Shown: piece by piece, positions 51,668-60,738 of the stretch | Layout of the letters: the number at the start of each line of letters is the position of its first letter | How positions within the stretch are numbered: position 1 is the first letter of the stretch | Origin: Mesorhizobium sp. M7A.F.Ca.US.008.03.1.1 | GTDB taxonomy: Bacteria > Pseudomonadota > Alphaproteobacteria > Rhizobiales > Rhizobiaceae | Direction of reading: 5' to 3' | Assembly: GCF_003997495.1 (NCBI RefSeq) | Contig: NZ_RZRU01000013.1 | Span: 62,001-126,000, forward strand | DNA: 64,000 nucleotides | The notes under the pieces: generated by a model | Told to the model about the DNA's origin: nothing | The model's input: only the letters and a program-made list of their open reading frames with translations | The model's database searches: none | Program-made: the position numbers and the translations under genes

Positions 51668-51693
51668 GCAGTTGGCTGGATATCCTTCGTAAG
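51647..51693. repeat. Tandem 22-bp repeat over the MfnF-like stop codon
   Basis: The segment beginning TTGGCTGGATATCC at 51647-51668 is repeated exactly at 51672-51693 (25-bp period). The first copy contains the TAA stop, so the protein is unaffected. It looks like a recent slippage duplication. Confidence 0.85.
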
Positions 51694-51712
51694 TAGGTTG
51701 CGGCGCTCGCGC

Positions 51713-52303
51713 CTATGCTCGCGCGTCCTCGCTACCGGAACCTTTGGCGGTCAAGTGATCGCTGACACGCTGCATCAGCCAGCCCCAGGCTTCCTTTTCA
51801 CCGTCGCCTGCTGTCTTTTCGATGGCGATCGAAAGGTAGGCGATTTCCGCCTCGATCTTGTCGCGCGGCAGCATGCCGAGCCGGCTGACCAGAATGGCCA
51901 GCTCAAGCACCGCCGCCTTGGCTCGGTTGAGGCCGGTGAACGGCGCAAGCGCTTCCTCCCGCACCACGCGGCAGAAATAGCGAGGACGCACGCCATTGTC
52001 ATCGACCGCTTGGACTTCGAGGCCCGAATACGCCAGCGCCGACTCGAGCCTCGGCACCGGAAACCCGTCAACCGGAACGGTTGGCCAATGCTTGCGGCCT
52101 GTCAGGCAGCCGGCAAAGACACGCACATCGTCGGTATAATTGGCGATGGCGAACGGCACTTCGGCAAGATTGTCGAGCGTGACCGACGGCCGGAAAGGCG
52201 CGATCACCCAACCGTCATTCTCGGCAATGATGCCGATCGGCGCGATGTGGACGTTGCCTGCCTTGTTGACCGTCGTGATGATCGATTCGCGAATGTAGGG
52301 CAT
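51713..52303 (-). CDS. DUF447 family protein of the H4MPT cluster
   Basis: A 196-residue protein with a split-barrel flavin-reductase-like look: IRESIITTVNKAGNVHIAPIGIIAENDGWVIAPFRPS, then NYTDDVRVFAGCLTG and ALAYSGLEVQAVDDNG. DUF447 proteins are shared by methanogens and methylotrophs and are linked to H4MPT genes; the reaction is unknown. The start at 52303 lies 4 bp after the upstream stop and follows AGGA. It is the last gene of a four-gene minus-strand operon. Confidence 0.85.
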   Translation of the reverse strand: MPYIRESIITTVNKAGNVHIAPIGIIAENDGWVIAPFRPSVTLDNLAEVPFAIANYTDDVRVFAGCLTGRKHWPTVPVDGFPVPRLESALAYSGLEVQAVDDNGVRPRYFCRVVREEALAPFTGLNRAKAAVLELAILVSRLGMLPRDKIEAEIAYLSIAIEKTAGDGEKEAWGWLMQRVSDHLTAKGSGSEDARA

Positions 52304-52307
52304 GATC

Positions 52308-53702
52308 CTAGCGCTCTTTCCTCGCGCGGAGCGTCTGGCCCGGCTCGGCAAGACGGGTACGGTCGGTTTCGGGAGCCGGCGCGGCAACGCCCCATGCGAG
52401 CGGCTCGTCCTGCACATAACGCTTGCCGAGGCGCCACGCGATCTCCGCTTTCATCAGTTCCGCGCCGAGGTAAAAAGCATGTGCACCATCGGCGTTGACA
52501 TCCAGCCCGGCAAAAAGTTCGAACGTATCCGTGGCAACCGCATGCCCTTTGCTATTGAAAACATGGATGCCGTCCTCCGCTACCGCGATCCGGAAGTTGG
52601 CGTCGCGCACCTGGGCCGCCAATGCCTCGATATCGTCGGTGGAGGCTGTGAAGGGCTTGCGATCGTGGATCTGCAACAGCCCTGGGTGATAGCCGCGCGG
52701 CAACGCGCCGTCCGTGCAAGCAGCCAACATGACGCGGCGGGCGATATCGTGCTCCTCGATCGTCCGCACCGTGTGTGGGCTGACATGCACCGCCAGCACG
52801 TTTCGGATCCGGAGTTCCGAGCAGAGTCCCGTTAAAACGGCGGTCACGCCGGAACTGTCCGCGTCGGTCAATTCGGTGAGATTGCCGGTGCCCATCAGCA
52901 ATTCGACGTCCGGCCAGCGGCGCCGTGCCTCGATGAAGCGCCCGAGTGAAACGGCGAAGCCGAAATGGATCGGGTCGAGCACGGGATCGGCAATGAAGTC
53001 GACACCGGCCTTTTGCGCGGCTTCGATGGCCCGGCCGAGCGAATCCAGATCGCCAGGCGTGGACGGTATCAACACCGCCGTAGCCCTGTGATCGAAGATC
53101 AACGGGAGCGTGTTCTCATCGAGGCTGAGAAGATAGTCCGCGCCGGCGCGCGCCCCGATCGCCAGTTCGTCCACGCTCGCCGAATCGACGCTGACCATAA
53201 ATCCCCGTGCCTTGAGCGCCCGCACAGCCTCCGCCAGCAACGGAAACGGCGTCTCCGGCAGGCAGCCCAGATCGATGACATCGGCGCCGGCCGCAGCCAA
53301 CATCGAGGCCCTCGCCATCAGCGCCTCGACCGACAGCATCGGCGCATCGACGATCTCGGCGAAGATGCGCATATCGTGACGCGTCAGATCCGGCGGCTTG
53401 CCCGCCCGGCCAAGGAAGGCTGGAAGGTCAGCGATCTCGTCGGGGCCGCGCACAAATGGCACGCCGAAATGCTCCGACAGGTGCTCGATGATTCCCCGAT
53501 AGCGTCCGGGCAGGATGATGCGGTCGACGTCTCCTGTCAGCGTGAGCCGACGCTTCACAATGTCCTCGCTCATCAGCGCGGCGACCTTGACGCCGACGTC
53601 GACGATTTCCCACGCGAATTCGGTTCTGCCCAGCCCGGCCAGCAGCCGTTCCAGCCGCGCCTTGGCCAGATGGCCGGTAAGAAAAACCAGCCGCTCAGCC
53701 AT
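52308..53702 (-). CDS. Dihydropteroate synthase-like protein (DUF6513), methanopterin biosynthesis
   Basis: A 464-residue protein with an N-terminal DUF6513-type domain (RLVFLTGHLAKARLERLLAGL). A DHPS-like TIM barrel follows at about residues 130-360 (ASMLAAAGADVIDLGCLPETPF, FMVSVDSASVDELAIGA, FIADPVLDPIHFG, LLMGTGNLTELTD). The C-terminal domain has no known role. Archaeal homologues are proposed to join the pterin to beta-RFAP in place of the normal folate reaction. It overlaps the flavoprotein gene by 8 bp. Confidence 0.88.
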   Translation of the reverse strand: MAERLVFLTGHLAKARLERLLAGLGRTEFAWEIVDVGVKVAALMSEDIVKRRLTLTGDVDRIILPGRYRGIIEHLSEHFGVPFVRGPDEIADLPAFLGRAGKPPDLTRHDMRIFAEIVDAPMLSVEALMARASMLAAAGADVIDLGCLPETPFPLLAEAVRALKARGFMVSVDSASVDELAIGARAGADYLLSLDENTLPLIFDHRATAVLIPSTPGDLDSLGRAIEAAQKAGVDFIADPVLDPIHFGFAVSLGRFIEARRRWPDVELLMGTGNLTELTDADSSGVTAVLTGLCSELRIRNVLAVHVSPHTVRTIEEHDIARRVMLAACTDGALPRGYHPGLLQIHDRKPFTASTDDIEALAAQVRDANFRIAVAEDGIHVFNSKGHAVATDTFELFAGLDVNADGAHAFYLGAELMKAEIAWRLGKRYVQDEPLAWGVAAPAPETDRTRLAEPGQTLRARKER

Positions 53703-54246
53703 CGCTTGCGAGTTCGGCCTGGCGCCGTACGAGCGAGGCTTCGAGATCAGCGAGCGACTCGACCACCTGGGTCCGCTCGAAATTCTTCAACTGCTTGGTA
53801 TTTTCCAGGTCGATCCTGCGCGGATAGACCTTGACCAGCCCGTGCGGTGCCTGGGTCTCGAGTTCCGGCGCGGTGTCGCAAGCAAAGACGATGGCTGGCA
53901 CACGGCACTTTCCCGCTTGGGCAAAGACATTGGTGGCGAGCGTGTCGGAAATGCCATGCACGCATTTGGCGACCGTGTTGGACGTGGCCGGCGCCACCAC
54001 GACCGTGTGATAGACACCGTGGTAGAATTCGCCGACCGGGATCGCGCTCGCGGTCTTGTCGTGCAGCACGCGCGTCGTCTCCGGGAAATCAAGTTTAAGC
54101 TTGTACATGCGCAGCACTTCGTTGGCGGCCTTCGACACGAAGACATCGCAATGTTCGAGTTGGCGAACAAGTGCGAAGCTCTCCGTAAAAAAATGCCCGG
54201 AACCCGTCAGAACCCACGCCCAGCGCGGCACATGCAGCTTCACCAT
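53695..54246 (-). CDS. AfpA/DmrX-like flavoprotein, probable dihydromethanopterin reductase component
   Basis: A 183-residue HFCD-type flavoprotein: WAWVLTGSGHFFTESFALVRQL, a central VVVAPATSNTVAKCVHGISDTLATN flavin site, and VPAIVFACDTAP. Archaeal flavoprotein A (AfpA), dihydromethanopterin reductase DmrB and DmrX belong here. A role reducing dihydromethanopterin to H4MPT is probable. It starts 3 bp after the triple-domain gene and overlaps the DHPS-like gene. Confidence 0.85.
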   Translation of the reverse strand: MVKLHVPRWAWVLTGSGHFFTESFALVRQLEHCDVFVSKAANEVLRMYKLKLDFPETTRVLHDKTASAIPVGEFYHGVYHTVVVAPATSNTVAKCVHGISDTLATNVFAQAGKCRVPAIVFACDTAPELETQAPHGLVKVYPRRIDLENTKQLKNFERTQVVESLADLEASLVRRQAELASDG

Positions 54247-54249
54247 CGG

Positions 54250-56079
54250 CTATCCCGCCTTCTTTGCCGACGACCCTGTTGAAGCCACGATCCGGATGCC
54301 GGGCAACTTGCCCAACGCGAGCATCGCGCCGGCCTCGGCAGCATCCTTCGGACCGGCGAGATGGAAATCGACGCCGTCGGGCAGCATGGCGGCAAAGCCT
54401 GGGTCGACAATGCCTCGGGTCCTCAGGCTGTCAGCGGTATCGCCGTCGAAGAACGCACCGGTCTGCTTGATAAGCAACAGCGCGTTCGCGCCAAGCTTGC
54501 CGGCAAGCCAGGCGGCCAGAGAATCGGAGGTAATGTCCCACGAGGCCGGAACATCCAGCGCCGGCAGTGCCAGTGACGACGGCAGCCACACCGGAACCTT
54601 CCCCGCCTCCAACGCTCGCCCGATCTCGTCCAGCGACCGGGCCGGCGTCAGCCTTTGGTCCCGGTCGAGGATGACATGGCCGAACTGCTCCATGGCCAGG
54701 ATCGCCATGGCATGAGCGGCGGTGTCGGAAAAATCCATGCGGGTCTGCGTCTCGCGCACATGATCGGCAAAGAGCCCGCCGCCGGGCACGATGACGATCG
54801 GCAGCCTGGAACCCGCCAGCGCTGCGATCCAGCTCTTCATCTCCGCCGCATGGGCCGTGCTGCCGCCAAGCTTGACGATGGCCCTTCGGAGCATTTCGGG
54901 GCGTTCCTGGCGCGGCCGGAAAACAACGCTTCGGTCTTTTCGGCCAGCAGTGCCGGAGGCCGCGCCGCGTCCCGCCGATTGGCGCTTGCGTTCGATCTCG
55001 ACGCCGACGCCGCCGGGACCGAGCTCGAGCTTTTCCACCCTTACCGTGACGCGCACGACACGCTGGTTCTCCAGGACGTGCGCTGCCACCTGCTCGGCCA
55101 AAGCCTCGCTGAGCTGGATATGGCCCCGCGCGACGATGGTGCGAATGCCGTCCATGATGATGTCGTAGGACAACACATGGCGCATGTCCTCGGGATGGTC
55201 GGTGATTTGCAGCACGTCGGCGGTCACATCAAAGCGCACTTTTTGAGTATGGCCATGCTCGAAGCTGTAGGCACCGATCTGAACCGGCAGTACAAAATCC
55301 CGCACAAAAATCCTGTCCGTGCCCAGTGCCGAATCGGTGTCCGGCGAATAGCCTCTCGCCGCCAACAGGCGATAGTCGATACTCGATTGACCGCCGGTCG
55401 CGGATTCCGCCGGGACCAACTCGCGAATCTGCGAGACCGCCTCGGCGCTGATCGAACTGGTGCGACCGGAATGGCCACACAGCGCCCCCCGAAAGCCGAG
55501 AAAATCGGGAGCGAAAGGCAAGAGACGCGGAATATCCGGAGCTTCCAGCGATCCACTCAGGCCGACCATCAGACCGAGCGATTTCGTTCGATCGACGAAT
55601 CCCGGAATGCGCTCCGGCGGCAGATGATCGAGCAGCCGGCCCTTCCCCTTTTGCGCGGTATCGACCATCACGCCATGGAATCGATGCCTGGCGAACATCG
55701 GCAGAAGCTCGAAGTCCGGCGCCAAATCGGCAAACAGCACGGCAATCAGCTTCGTTCGTGCGGCGAGCGGTTCGAGCGCCTGTGCGCAGGCAGAGATATT
55801 TGCCGAAGGAAAAAATCCGATCTTCACATAATCGACGCCGGTCGCCGCGATCTCTTCGGCCTTGATGCGGATCGTTTCAGGTTCCATCGGCAGGTCGCCG
55901 CAGACCGCGCTGACCGGAGCCCGACCAGCGATGAACGAAATCGTTCGGCGCATGGTTTCCGTGGACACCGCGCCCAGGGCTCCCGCCTTCGGGTCCTTCA
56001 GGTCGACGATATCGACACCTCCAGAAAGAGCGATCTCCGCCTCTTCGATGCCGGTGACGCTTGCCAGCATTCTGGTCAT
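54250..56079 (-). CDS. Triple fusion: MfnB-like + FolB-like + amino acid kinase (MfnE-like)
   Basis: A 609-residue protein. Residues 1-235 match MfnB, (5-formylfuran-3-yl)methyl phosphate synthase, with the two active-site Lys positions visible as Lys28 (VDIVDLKDPKAG) and Lys86 (YVKIG). Residues ~253-365 match FolB dihydroneopterin aldolase (IFVRDFVLPVQIGAYSFEHG ... VEKLELGPGGVGVEIER). Residues ~397-600 are an amino acid kinase-fold domain (AIVKLGGSTAH, IVIVPGGGLFADHV), the family of MfnE, which phosphorylates the furan intermediate. A ~30-residue Arg/Ser/Gly-rich linker precedes the kinase. One chain thus combines methylofuran and pterin steps. It heads the operon; GGAGA lies 12 bases upstream. 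Confidence 0.88.
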   Translation of the reverse strand: MTRMLASVTGIEEAEIALSGGVDIVDLKDPKAGALGAVSTETMRRTISFIAGRAPVSAVCGDLPMEPETIRIKAEEIAATGVDYVKIGFFPSANISACAQALEPLAARTKLIAVLFADLAPDFELLPMFARHRFHGVMVDTAQKGKGRLLDHLPPERIPGFVDRTKSLGLMVGLSGSLEAPDIPRLLPFAPDFLGFRGALCGHSGRTSSISAEAVSQIRELVPAESATGGQSSIDYRLLAARGYSPDTDSALGTDRIFVRDFVLPVQIGAYSFEHGHTQKVRFDVTADVLQITDHPEDMRHVLSYDIIMDGIRTIVARGHIQLSEALAEQVAAHVLENQRVVRVTVRVEKLELGPGGVGVEIERKRQSAGRGAASGTAGRKDRSVVFRPRQERPEMLRRAIVKLGGSTAHAAEMKSWIAALAGSRLPIVIVPGGGLFADHVRETQTRMDFSDTAAHAMAILAMEQFGHVILDRDQRLTPARSLDEIGRALEAGKVPVWLPSSLALPALDVPASWDITSDSLAAWLAGKLGANALLLIKQTGAFFDGDTADSLRTRGIVDPGFAAMLPDGVDFHLAGPKDAAEAGAMLALGKLPGIRIVASTGSSAKKAG

Positions 56080-56329
56080 TTGAACAGTTTCTCCAGTTTG
56101 GAGGACAAGACGTTTTTATAGAGGCGGTCGATAACCCTGCGCCACGTCACGTCGGTGTTGCCACGCGAATTGACGCCGGCGACCTTCCGCACCGTTCCGG
56201 CAGGCGCGAAAAGTCCCCCGATAGGGTTTGATAAATTTTGCGGGTCGGCTAAGCTGATCATGGGCACCTTGACTTGGCGCGGGGCCGGCAACCGTCGGAC
56301 CTTTGCGCAAGAATGGGTAATTACTATCG

Positions 56330-57559
56330 ATGACGAGCGCGGTGCCAGGCACTCTCGCTGCCTTTTTGTGCTTTTTTTCCCTGACCGTCAACTTTTCCGA
56401 CGCGACAGGCCAGGAAACGGTGGCGAAGCCGGAAAAAGAGACAACTGAAATCAAGATAGGCTATTTGCGGGCCTACGCACCGCAATTGACGCTTTCCATG
56501 CTCGACCTGCCGCCACGTGACGAAGGTGTCGCCGGCGCCGAGGTGGCGATCGGCGACAACAACACGACGGGAAAGTTCACCAACCAGAAATTCAGCCTCG
56601 ACGTGACCGAGATCAAACCCGAAGGCGACGCGGTTCGGGCATTCGAGGACCTGATCGCCAAGGGCGACCGCTATGTGGTCGCCGATCTTTCAGCCAGACA
56701 ATTGCTGTCGATCGCCGACATCGCCCGCGACAAAGGCGTGCTGATCTTCAACGTCGGCGCCACCGACGACAGCCTTCGCGAGGAGGACTGCCGCATCAAC
56801 GTTTTCCACATCGCGCCGACGCGCAGCATGCTGGCCGATGCGCTGGCGCAGTATCTCATGGTGAAGAAGTGGCCGAATTGGGTGCTGCTCTATGGATCGC
56901 ATGAGCAGGATCATCTCTATGCCGATGCGTTGCGCCGTGCGGCAACCCGCTTCGGCGGCCAGATCGTCGCCGAGAAGGAATTCAAGGACACCGGCACAGC
57001 CAGGCGCACCGACACCGGCGCCACGCAGATACAGCAGCAGATTTCCGTGTTTACGCAAGACCTGCCGGAGCATGACGTGGTGCTTGTCGCCGACGAAAGC
57101 GAGGTTTTCGGAACCTACGTGCCCTATCGCACCTGGACGCCGCGGCTGGTCGCCGGCACGGCCGGTCTGGTTGCATCGTCGTGGCATCCCGCCAGCGAAC
57201 AATGGGGCGGCATCCAGATGCAGAGCCGCTTCCTGAAGACGACGAGCCGGCGGATGCTCTCCAAGGACATGTCGGCCTGGACGGCGGTGCGTGCCGTCGG
57301 CGAGGCCACCACGCGCACCAAGGGCGACGATGCGAAAAAGATCGGCGACTATATACGCTCGGACGATTTTTCGGTTGCTGCTTTCAAGGGGCAGAAGCTG
57401 ACCTTCCGCAAATGGAACCTCCAGCTTCGCCAGCCGATCTTGCTTGGCGACACCAAGTCGGTCGTCTCGACATCGCCACAAGAGGGCTATCTTCACCAGG
57501 TCTCCGAACTCGACACGCTCGGTGTCGATCAGCCGGAAACGAAATGCGCTCTCAAGTAG
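56330..57559 (+). CDS. ABC transporter substrate-binding protein of the PQQ-alcohol catabolism type
   Basis: A 409-residue exported protein with a signal-like start (GTLAAFLCFFSLTVNFSDA) and a periplasmic-binding type I fold: IKIGYLRAYAPQLTLSMLDLPPRDEGVAGAEVAI, then GVLIFNVGATDDSLREEDCRINVFHIAPTRSMLADAL. It resembles the binding protein encoded beside PQQ-dependent alcohol dehydrogenases. It is the first gene of a six-gene set; the ligand is unknown. The 250 bp upstream, shared with the divergent fusion gene, hold the promoters. Confidence 0.85.
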   Translation: MTSAVPGTLAAFLCFFSLTVNFSDATGQETVAKPEKETTEIKIGYLRAYAPQLTLSMLDLPPRDEGVAGAEVAIGDNNTTGKFTNQKFSLDVTEIKPEGDAVRAFEDLIAKGDRYVVADLSARQLLSIADIARDKGVLIFNVGATDDSLREEDCRINVFHIAPTRSMLADALAQYLMVKKWPNWVLLYGSHEQDHLYADALRRAATRFGGQIVAEKEFKDTGTARRTDTGATQIQQQISVFTQDLPEHDVVLVADESEVFGTYVPYRTWTPRLVAGTAGLVASSWHPASEQWGGIQMQSRFLKTTSRRMLSKDMSAWTAVRAVGEATTRTKGDDAKKIGDYIRSDDFSVAAFKGQKLTFRKWNLQLRQPILLGDTKSVVSTSPQEGYLHQVSELDTLGVDQPETKCALK

Positions 57560-57579
57560 AGCAATCGGGAGGAATTTGC

Positions 57580-58551
57580 GTGCAGAAACGAGCTTGCGCA
57601 TTCGCCATTCTCGCGGCCGGCCTGACAGGCAGCCCGGCATCGGCCTATACGGCCTACGTTTCCAACGAGAAGGACAACACGATGACCGTCGTCGACACGG
57701 CGACGATGCAGGTGATGAAGACCGTCGAAGTCGGCCAGAGGCCGCGCGGCATCACCATCTCGCATGACGGCAAACTCGTCTATCTATGCGCCAGCGATGA
57801 CGATACGGTCCAGATCATCGATACCGCGACACTTGAAATCGTCGGCACGCTGCCATCCGGTCCCGATCCCGAATTGTTCGTCCTCTCGCCTGACGGCAAG
57901 ACGCTTTATGTCGCCAATGAGGACGATAATCTCGTCACCGCCATCGACGTCGAAAGCAAGCAGGTCCTGGCCGAGATTCCAGTCGGCGTGGAACCGGAAG
58001 GCATGGGTGTCAGCCCCGATGGCAAGACCATGGTCAATACCTCGGAAACCACCAGCATGGCGCATTTCATCGACACCGGCACGCATGAGGTGACCGACAA
58101 CGTGCTGGTCGACACGCGCCCGCGCTTCGCCGAATTCAAGCCCGACGGCTCGCAGGTCTGGGTCAGCGCCGAGGTCGGCGGCACCGTCAGCGTCATCGAC
58201 AACGCCAAACGCGAAGTGGTGAAGAAGATCCAGTTCGCGATTCAGGGACTGCGGGCCGAAACCATCCAGCCGGTAGGCATCGCCATCAGCGCCGATGGCA
58301 AGAAAGCCTATGTCGCGCTTGGCCCGGCGAACCATGTCGCGGTGATCAATACCGACACCTACGAGGTGGAGAAATACATCCTTGTCGGCCAGCGCGTCTG
58401 GCATCTGGCCTTCACGCCCGACCAGAAAACGCTGATCAGCACGAATGGCAATTCCAACGATATCACCTTCATCGACACGGCCACCGACGACCCGGTCCAA
58501 TCGCTCACCGTGGGCCAGCAGCCCTGGGGTGTGGTCATTTCGCCCAAATAG
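57580..58551 (+). CDS. YVTN-type beta-propeller protein of the PQQ-alcohol catabolism type
   Basis: A 323-residue periplasmic protein with signal peptide ending SPASA|YTAY and about seven blade repeats. Each has the pattern V-D-T-A-T plus G-x-x-P-x-G-(I/M): VDTATMQVMKTVEVGQRPRGI, IDTATLEIVGTLPSGPDPEL, and IDVESKQVLAEIPVGVEPEGM. It is commonly found with quinoprotein dehydrogenases. GTG start with GGGAGGA eight bases upstream. Confidence 0.9.
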   Translation: MQKRACAFAILAAGLTGSPASAYTAYVSNEKDNTMTVVDTATMQVMKTVEVGQRPRGITISHDGKLVYLCASDDDTVQIIDTATLEIVGTLPSGPDPELFVLSPDGKTLYVANEDDNLVTAIDVESKQVLAEIPVGVEPEGMGVSPDGKTMVNTSETTSMAHFIDTGTHEVTDNVLVDTRPRFAEFKPDGSQVWVSAEVGGTVSVIDNAKREVVKKIQFAIQGLRAETIQPVGIAISADGKKAYVALGPANHVAVINTDTYEVEKYILVGQRVWHLAFTPDQKTLISTNGNSNDITFIDTATDDPVQSLTVGQQPWGVVISPK

Positions 58552-58578
58552 CAGACATATGATCGGGAGGCTCAAGAC

Positions 58579-59022
58579 ATGAAACTTTGCCGCAGGTTTT
58601 TCTTCGCCGCGCTCGCCGGATTTGTCCTTGCTCCGATCGGAGCAAACGCCGACGATGCAACGCCAAAACCGTCGCGTGCCAGCAAGAACCTGCCGGAATT
58701 GATTATCGGTTCGGCCGATTCCACCTATGCCGTCAATCAGAAGGACTTCGAGCTGATCGCCGGCCAAGGCTACCGCTGGAAGATTACCTCCAAAGGCGGT
58801 TTCGAATACAAGTTCGTGACCGACCTCTTCCGCAATGTCTGGATGGACCAGATCGTCATCAACGATTTGGAAGTGCATATGGATGGCGGGCCAGCCTGGC
58901 TGGAATTCGACGACGCGGGAACGATCCAGGTGCAGTTCCATACCGTTCGCCCGGGCGAATATACCTGGTCGGTTCCCGACCTCGCCGACAAGGGACTGAA
59001 GGGCAAGATTACGATCAAGTGA
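58579..59022 (+). CDS. Exported cluster protein, cupredoxin-like size
   Basis: A 147-residue protein with signal peptide ending APIGANA|DDA. The mature domain is beta-rich: QKDFELIAGQGYRWKITSKGG, FEYKFVTDLFRNVWMDQIVI and VQFHTVRPGEYTWSVPDL. The fold could be cupredoxin-like, but no Cys ligand is present, so it probably does not bind copper as a type 1 centre. It is conserved in the PQQ-associated ABC gene set. GGGAGG lies eight bases before the start. Confidence 0.75.
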   Translation: MKLCRRFFFAALAGFVLAPIGANADDATPKPSRASKNLPELIIGSADSTYAVNQKDFELIAGQGYRWKITSKGGFEYKFVTDLFRNVWMDQIVINDLEVHMDGGPAWLEFDDAGTIQVQFHTVRPGEYTWSVPDLADKGLKGKITIK

Positions 59023-59077
59023 GACAAAAGGCGATCAGGGCGCAGATAGCCAACGCGTCCCGAAGGAGCGACCCGGC

Positions 59078-59866
59078 ATGCAGCATATGAGGACAAGCGG
59101 ACCGGGGGACGAGGTGGCGGCGCTCGATGTCGGCGCCGTCAGCCATTCCTATGGCCAGAAGCGGGCGCTCAACGACGTCTCCTTCTCGATCGCGCCGGCG
59201 ACTTTCACCGTTCTGCTCGGCCTCAACGGGGCCGGCAAGACTACGCTGTTCTCACTGATAAGCCACCTCTACGACACGCGTCACGGATCGATCCGCATCT
59301 TCGGCCATGACATTCGCCGCGCGTCCGGCGAAGCACTCAGACGGGTCGGCATCGTGTTCCAGGCACGCACGCTCGACCTCGACCTCAGCGTCTACCAGAA
59401 TCTCTCCTACCACGCCTCGCTGCATGGCATTGGCGGACGCGAAGCTCGCCAGCGCATTGCCGCGCTGCTTGAAACGGTCGACATGCAGGGCCGCCAGCAT
59501 GACAAGGCACGCAGCCTCTCCGGCGGTCAGATGCGGCGCATCGAAATCGCCAGGGCGCTGCTTCACCGACCTCCCCTGCTCCTGCTTGACGAGGCGACCG
59601 TCGGCCTCGACATCGAGTCGCGCGCGGGCATCCTCGCCACCATCCGCAAGCTCGTCCAGGCAGAGGGCATCGGCGTGCTCTGGGCCACGCATCTGATCGA
59701 CGAAGTCGAAGATGCCGACCATGTCGTCATACTGCGGCGGGGTGACCTGGTCGCGAGCGGCAAGGTGTCGGATGTGATCCGTGCGAACGGCGGAAATTCG
59801 CTTCGTGAAACCTTTTCGAAGCTCAGCCGCGTCGATGCGGCGGGCATGGCGGAGACGTCACCATGA
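59078..59866 (+). CDS. ABC transporter ATP-binding protein of the PQQ-alcohol catabolism type
   Basis: A 262-residue ATPase of the drug/lipid exporter (ABC-2) class: Walker A LLGLNGAGKTTLF, Q-loop VFQARTLDLDLSVYQNLSYHA, signature SLSGGQMRRIEIARAL, Walker B LLLLDEATVGLD, and switch His in WATHLIDEVED. AAGGAG precedes the start. It overlaps the permease gene by 4 bp. Confidence 0.92.
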   Translation: MQHMRTSGPGDEVAALDVGAVSHSYGQKRALNDVSFSIAPATFTVLLGLNGAGKTTLFSLISHLYDTRHGSIRIFGHDIRRASGEALRRVGIVFQARTLDLDLSVYQNLSYHASLHGIGGREARQRIAALLETVDMQGRQHDKARSLSGGQMRRIEIARALLHRPPLLLLDEATVGLDIESRAGILATIRKLVQAEGIGVLWATHLIDEVEDADHVVILRRGDLVASGKVSDVIRANGGNSLRETFSKLSRVDAAGMAETSP

Positions 59867-60738
59867 GCGCTCCTGCGATGCCCGGAAAGGTCGCCGGCAT
59901 CATGCCGGCGCGGTCTGAGCCATTCGGCCTGCGCCACTATCTCATTTGCCTGAAAGGCGTCGTCCTGCGCGAGTGCCTGCGCTTCCTGCACCAGCGCGAA
60001 CGCTTCATTTCCTCGCTGGTCCGGCCGCTCGTCTGGCTGTTCATCTTCGCCGCCGGCTTTCGCCAGGTGCTCGGCGTGTCGATCATCCCGCCCTACAAGA
60101 CCTATGTGCTCTACGAGGTCTATATCACACCGGGTCTTTGCGGCATGATCCTGCTGTTTTCCGGCATGCAGTCTTCGCTGTCGATGGTCTACGACCGGGA
60201 GATGGGCAACATGCGCATCCTGCTGGTCAGCCCGTTTCCGCGTTGGTTCCTGCTGGTGTCGAAGATGCTGGCCGGTGTGGCCGTATCGATCGTGCAGGTC
60301 TACGCGTTCTTGATCGTTGCCTGGTTGTGGGGCGTCAAAGCGCCGCCACTCGGCTATCTCTACGTGCTGCCGGCACTGTTCCTGTCGGGCATGATGCTTT
60401 GCGCGCTCGGCATGCTCTTGTCTTCGCTGATCAAGCAGCTCGAAAACTTCGCCGGCATCATGAACTTCGTCATCTTTCCCGGCTATTTCGCGTCTCCGGC
60501 GCTGTATCCCTTGTGGCGCATCCAGGAGGCGAGCCCCCTGCTCTACAAGATCTGCCTCTGTAACCCCTTCACCTATGCCGTCGAACTGATCCGCTTTGCC
60601 TTCTACGGGCAGATCGAATGGCTGTCGCTGGGCGTCGTCGCCGGCTGCACGCTGCTGTTTCTGGGCGGCGCCATCATCGCATACGACCCTTCGCGCGGTT
60701 TGGTGATCCGCAAACAGGACATGGGAGGAAACGCCTGA
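59863..60738 (+). CDS. ABC-2 type permease of the PQQ-alcohol catabolism type
   Basis: A 291-residue inner-membrane protein with six hydrophobic segments and the ABC-2 look: FISSLVRPLVWLFIFAAGFRQVLG, SSLSMVYDREMGNMRILLVSPFPRWFLLVSKMLAG, and GYFASPALYPLWRIQEASPLLYKICLCNPFTYAVELIRFAFYG. It pairs with the preceding ATPase, probably exporting or protecting against a compound linked to alcohol oxidation. It overlaps both neighbours. Confidence 0.9.
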   Translation: MSAPAMPGKVAGIMPARSEPFGLRHYLICLKGVVLRECLRFLHQRERFISSLVRPLVWLFIFAAGFRQVLGVSIIPPYKTYVLYEVYITPGLCGMILLFSGMQSSLSMVYDREMGNMRILLVSPFPRWFLLVSKMLAGVAVSIVQVYAFLIVAWLWGVKAPPLGYLYVLPALFLSGMMLCALGMLLSSLIKQLENFAGIMNFVIFPGYFASPALYPLWRIQEASPLLYKICLCNPFTYAVELIRFAFYGQIEWLSLGVVAGCTLLFLGGAIIAYDPSRGLVIRKQDMGGNA

